32,153 nt of DNA. It comes from an uncultured Burkholderiales bacterium. Its GTDB lineage: Bacteria; Pseudomonadota; Gammaproteobacteria; Burkholderiales; Burkholderiaceae_C. Below the pieces are notes generated by a model. That model was not told the origin of the DNA. It ran no database searches and was given only the letters and a program-made list of their open reading frames with translations. Where the stretch lies: NCBI GenBank assembly GCA_903892175.1, contig CAITHK010000014.1, positions 1-32,153 on the forward strand, in the 5' to 3' direction. Within the stretch, counting starts at the first letter, position 1; each line of letters opens with the position of its first letter. Positions 28,833 through 32,153 of this stretch are shown one piece after another. The position numbers and the translations under genes are program-made.

Positions 28833-29045
28833 ATGACTGAAAAAATCAAAAGTGTTCTCAGTGCCGATGGACTGCGCTACACAACGCGTGTTGTAGGTTC
28901 TCCTTTTGACTCATCCGGCCATCGTGGAACGATGAGTTGCATCAAGTGTGGTTTGCACAAATCCAGATCTCTGGGATCCTTTCGGCAAGTCGTTGGGAAA
29001 AGTACGTTCTTTTGCAGCGAGTGCAGTATCAAAAAGAATTCGTAA
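28833..29045 (+). CDS. Small hypothetical protein with two CxxC pairs (zinc-ribbon-like)
   Basis: 70 aa: ...MSCIKCGLHKSRSLGSFRQVVGKSTFFCSECSIKKNS. Confidence 0.6.
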   Translation: MTEKIKSVLSADGLRYTTRVVGSPFDSSGHRGTMSCIKCGLHKSRSLGSFRQVVGKSTFFCSECSIKKNS

Positions 29046-29183
29046 ATTTTATATGTGTATTTTTCATGACGGTTTGGTGAAGGTTGACGCCGAATTTTCT
29101 CGAGAAATACCCAGATACAAATCGATTTAAAAATTAATGCGGTGCAATAATTTCAAACCGAAATGCACCTGAAAGGAACTGCC

Positions 29184-29432
29184 ATGCGTGCCATCAAAAA
29201 AGCAAGAAAACTGATCGAAAGTGATCCAAGCTCAGCAATCTCCAAAGCACTCTCTAAGTTGGTCTTGGCTCTAGAAACCGAAACAGATTTTTCTTTGAAA
29301 CAACTTTATGACCTCAACATTGATGATTTTGATCTTGCGATGGAAGTCATGAAAGATTGGCGACTTGACCGTTTCTACGAAGGCAAAGCCAAGGTCATCG
29401 ACGTTGCGTTACAAGCCAGCTCCCTGAAATAA
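29184..29432 (+). CDS. Small helical hypothetical protein
   Basis: 82 aa from ATG 29184 with SD AAAGGA; ends just before an intrinsic terminator. Confidence 0.65.
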   Translation: MRAIKKARKLIESDPSSAISKALSKLVLALETETDFSLKQLYDLNIDDFDLAMEVMKDWRLDRFYEGKAKVIDVALQASSLK

Positions 29433-29463
29433 AAAAACGACTCGCTTCAGAGTCGTTTTTTTT
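29433..29463. terminator. Bidirectional intrinsic terminator
   Basis: AACGACTC-gcttca-GAGTCGTT (29436-29443 / 29450-29457), flanked by an A-tract and a T-tract; lies between convergent genes. Confidence 0.9.
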
Positions 29464-29482
29464 CGGGCGCATCACCAGTTGT

Positions 29483-30304
29483 CTAAACAATCAGTTGTCC
29501 TGATTCTTCAAAGAAGGGGTGAGGACCCTCAAATTTACCCGTGTGCGCGTGGTGCGTGACCAGGTTCGTGCCATTCCACCAGTGCAACAAATAGCCTGAA
29601 GGCTCCATGCTGAACATGGCCTGTGCATCAGGAGCTATGTCCAGTTGAACCGTATGTGCGGTGCTGTGGGCCGTCATCACGGAGCGGCCGCCCACACGAC
29701 TGCGTATGTTGCGGTGCAAGTGTCCGCAGACGATCAGTTCAATGTTGTCGTGCTGCCGAACCAAGTCACTGAAAGCTTCCCGTCCCGATAGGCCAATATC
29801 GTCCATGTGTCCTATGCCCGTGATGAAGGGGGGATGGTGCATCATGACCAAGGTCGGCGTGTATGGGTCGTTGGAAAGGGCTTGTTCCAGCCACGACAAA
29901 CGTGCTTGGCATAGCAATCCTCCACTATGGCCAGTATTCACCGTGTCTAAACCAATGATGCGAAGCGGCCAATGGGGTTCCTGGTGACTAAACTGCCAGA
30001 ACTCACCCTCTGGCTTGACCAGCAAATTGTGAAAGACATGCTGCATCGTCAAGCGATCGTCATGATTGCCGGGCACCACAAGCATGGGATACGTCAATGG
30101 CGCCAAGATGTCTTTCAAGTGCTCGTATTCTTCTGCATCACCGACGTCTACCAAATCGCCTGTGATCAGCAACAGATCTGGTTGCTGGGGTAGCGCCTGT
30201 ACATGAGACACCGCAGCTCTGAGCATGCTTGCTGTGTCCACCTTGTTGTAGGCCAAACGACCTCTAGGTTTGATATGGGTGTCACTGAACTGCGCAATCA
30301 ACAT
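29483..30304 (-). CDS. GpdQ/CpdA-type cyclic-nucleotide/glycerophosphodiester phosphodiesterase (calcineurin-like)
   Basis: MLIAQFSDTHIKPRG, LLITGDLVDVGDAEEYEHLKDILAPLTYPMLVVPGNHDD, MMHHPPF, CGHLHRNI. Confidence 0.88.
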   Translation of the reverse strand: MLIAQFSDTHIKPRGRLAYNKVDTASMLRAAVSHVQALPQQPDLLLITGDLVDVGDAEEYEHLKDILAPLTYPMLVVPGNHDDRLTMQHVFHNLLVKPEGEFWQFSHQEPHWPLRIIGLDTVNTGHSGGLLCQARLSWLEQALSNDPYTPTLVMMHHPPFITGIGHMDDIGLSGREAFSDLVRQHDNIELIVCGHLHRNIRSRVGGRSVMTAHSTAHTVQLDIAPDAQAMFSMEPSGYLLHWWNGTNLVTHHAHTGKFEGPHPFFEESGQLIV

Positions 30305-30323
30305 GGGTATCTCCCAATAAATA

Positions 30324-30347
30324 GCCTCACATCCCTAGATGTGAGGC
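30324..30347 (-). promoter_or_regulatory. Perfect 10-bp hairpin between the ABC substrate-binding gene and the gpdQ-like gene
   Basis: GCCTCACATC-ccta-GATGTGAGGC; no T-tract of normal length follows on either strand. Confidence 0.7.
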
Positions 30348-30365
30348 GTGAAACAGAATTTCGAT

Positions 30366-31652
30366 TTATTCCATAAAGTCTTCGGTGGCTTTGATCAGTT
30401 CAGGCAAAGCCATTTCAGGGGTTTTCTCACCACGCATGACAGCACCAAAGACATCGCGTTGCGCACGCCAGATGCGTACCGACTGACCACCAGGGTAGCC
30501 CGCCCAAGGCAGAGACTTGTCAATTTGTGTGGTTGCGGTGCGGAAGTTTGGGTTGGCTTCATAAAAAGGGCCCAAATATTCAGGGCTGATGGCCAACTGG
30601 TTGGTGGGCAAGTACCCGGTCATTTCCACCACGATTTTTTGGGCTTGTGGACTCGTCACAAATTTGATGAACTCCCAGGCTGCCTTTTGCTTGGCAGGAT
30701 CTTTTGCAAGTGTGATGACTGCGTTGCCGCCAGTGGGTACACCACCTTTGGTTTTGTTGTCGAGAGGAAAACGCGCCGTGGTGAACGTGAATCGACCACC
30801 GACAGCTTCGGTGACCTGCTTCAACTGCGCCGGTGTCGAGAAAAACATCCCGGTCTTACCTGCGCCGAACTGTTGACGTGACTGATCCCAGTCCACCATT
30901 TGCATGGCACCTTCTGTGACAAAACGACGCGCCAATTGCAATGCGCGCAGTCCGACAGCTCCATCAAAGCCGGCCTTCTTGGTGCCCGGTTTGACCAAAA
31001 CCCCGCCCTGTTGGTAGACCAGACCTTGGAACAACCAGTCGTCGGGCCAGGCGTGGATGTCGTAGGACATGCCGTTGATCTCTTTGTTTTGTGCGTGAAT
31101 TTTTCCGGCCAACTTGATCACAGAGTCCCAGTCTGTTGGCATTTTGGTGGGATCTGTGCCAGCGCGTTTGACCAGATCTGCATTGACATACATGATGGGC
31201 GAAGAGGCGTTGAAAGGCAGGCCATATTGCTTGGCGTCCACTTGACCCAGGGCGATCAAGCGAGGTGCGAAATTGGTTTTGGCAAATCCTTCGCCCTCGG
31301 ATTTGAGCAAGGGCTCCAAGCGAACAGTTTGGCCACGTGCGTCTAGCTTACGAATCAACTCGCCAAACAGGTGGTAGCCCGAGTAATACACGTCGGGCAG
31401 TTGATTGGTCACTGCATTGCGCAGCATGACCTGGTGTCCCTCGTCATAACTGGCCGCTGGTGCTCTGAAATTGATCTTGATCTCAGGGTGCAACTTCATG
31501 AACTCTTGCGCCAGAGGCTCATGAAAGCGTGCAAAACTCGGATAACAGTACAACACATCGATGGTGGTGACCTGTTGTGCATGCACTTGCGCAGCCCCAA
31601 ATAACGCGGCGCAGGCGCTGAGTGCCAGACCTAGCCTTTTGAACAACTTCAT
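30366..31652 (-). CDS. ABC transporter substrate-binding protein (UgpB/MalE type, family 1 extracellular SBP)
   Basis: MKLFKRLGLALSACAALFGAAQVHAQQ signal peptide; PDVYYSGYHLFGEL...GLPFNASSPIMYVNADLVKRAG; SD AGGAG before ATG 31652. Confidence 0.9.
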   Translation of the reverse strand: MKLFKRLGLALSACAALFGAAQVHAQQVTTIDVLYCYPSFARFHEPLAQEFMKLHPEIKINFRAPAASYDEGHQVMLRNAVTNQLPDVYYSGYHLFGELIRKLDARGQTVRLEPLLKSEGEGFAKTNFAPRLIALGQVDAKQYGLPFNASSPIMYVNADLVKRAGTDPTKMPTDWDSVIKLAGKIHAQNKEINGMSYDIHAWPDDWLFQGLVYQQGGVLVKPGTKKAGFDGAVGLRALQLARRFVTEGAMQMVDWDQSRQQFGAGKTGMFFSTPAQLKQVTEAVGGRFTFTTARFPLDNKTKGGVPTGGNAVITLAKDPAKQKAAWEFIKFVTSPQAQKIVVEMTGYLPTNQLAISPEYLGPFYEANPNFRTATTQIDKSLPWAGYPGGQSVRIWRAQRDVFGAVMRGEKTPEMALPELIKATEDFME

Positions 31653-31675
31653 ACAAACTCCTGAGGTTAAAAAAA

Positions 31676-32153
31676 TCATGTGCCAGTTATCGTCAGCCCT
31701 TGGATGACTTGTTTGCGTGCGATTAAAAATACAAAGACCAAAGGCATGGTCAGCAAGGTCGCCCCAGCCATCAACGCACCGTAATCAGAGCCCGACTCCG
31801 CATTGGCAAAAAACATCATGCCCAAGGGTGGGGGGGCTAATTTGGTTTCGCTGATCACGATCATGGGCCAGTACAAATCGTTCCAGTGGGCCACCACTGA
31901 AAAGATAGAAAAAGCCGCGAGGGTTGATTTGTAGGAAGGCACAACAATGCGCCAAATGATGTCCAACTCACCCATGCCATCGAGCCTCGCTGCATGGATG
32001 ATGTCGTCTGGGAAAGTTTTGAAGGCCTGCCGCAATAAGAAAATTGCAAACACAGACAGAAAAAATGGCAGCATGATGGCAAAGTAAGAATTCAAGAGAC
32101 CCACAGTTGCCAGGGCGATGTAAATAGGGAGTGCGGTGACCTGAATAGGCACA
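31676..32153 (-). CDS. ABC transporter permease (UgpE/MalG type), truncated at window edge
   Basis: FLLRQAFKTFPDDIIHAARLDGMGELDIIWRIVVPSYKSTLAAFSIFSVVAHWNDLYWPMIVISE (EAA-like loop). Confidence 0.9.
   Translation of the reverse strand, partial: VPIQVTALPIYIALATVGLLNSYFAIMLPFFLSVFAIFLLRQAFKTFPDDIIHAARLDGMGELDIIWRIVVPSYKSTLAAFSIFSVVAHWNDLYWPMIVISETKLAPPPLGMMFFANAESGSDYGALMAGATLLTMPLVFVFLIARKQVIQGLTITGT

Noticed and set aside
1-32153. CRISPR arrays, insertion sequences, prophage, rRNA or tRNA genes, toxin-antitoxin or defence islands
   Set aside because: None seen: no spaced repeats, transposase/integrase motifs, cloverleaf sequences or defence-domain proteins in the translations.

Overview
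The window is chromosomal DNA that looks betaproteobacterial (Burkholderiales/Comamonadaceae-like by protein content and gene order; no search was run). The left part (1-12.4 kb) is an ordinary minus-strand biosynthetic supercluster: leuC-leuD-leuB-asd-fimV-truA-trpF-trpB-trpA-accD-lysS. Next come a bactofilin and a CorA-family transporter. From about 14 kb to the right edge, most genes relate to phosphorus economy. These are ppk2, a TatT-type TRAP transporter operon, an OlsA-like acyltransferase divergent from an OlsB-like / PlcP-like / GT4 operon, ppk1-sixA, a histone-H1-like basic protein, ppx, an OprB-like porin, and a GpdQ-like phosphodiesterase with a Ugp/Mal-type ABC transporter. The main finding is that several intergenic regions here (upstream of the TRAP operon, between olsA-like and olsB-like, upstream of ppk1, and between ppx and the porin) contain GTCA-type direct repeats in an 11-bp register, as in PHO boxes. 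In the porin and TRAP cases a -10-like hexamer lies exactly 10 bp downstream. I propose a PhoB-controlled locus for membrane-lipid remodelling, polyphosphate and glycerophosphodiester salvage. All functional names come from reading motifs in the translations; no database or computation was used.
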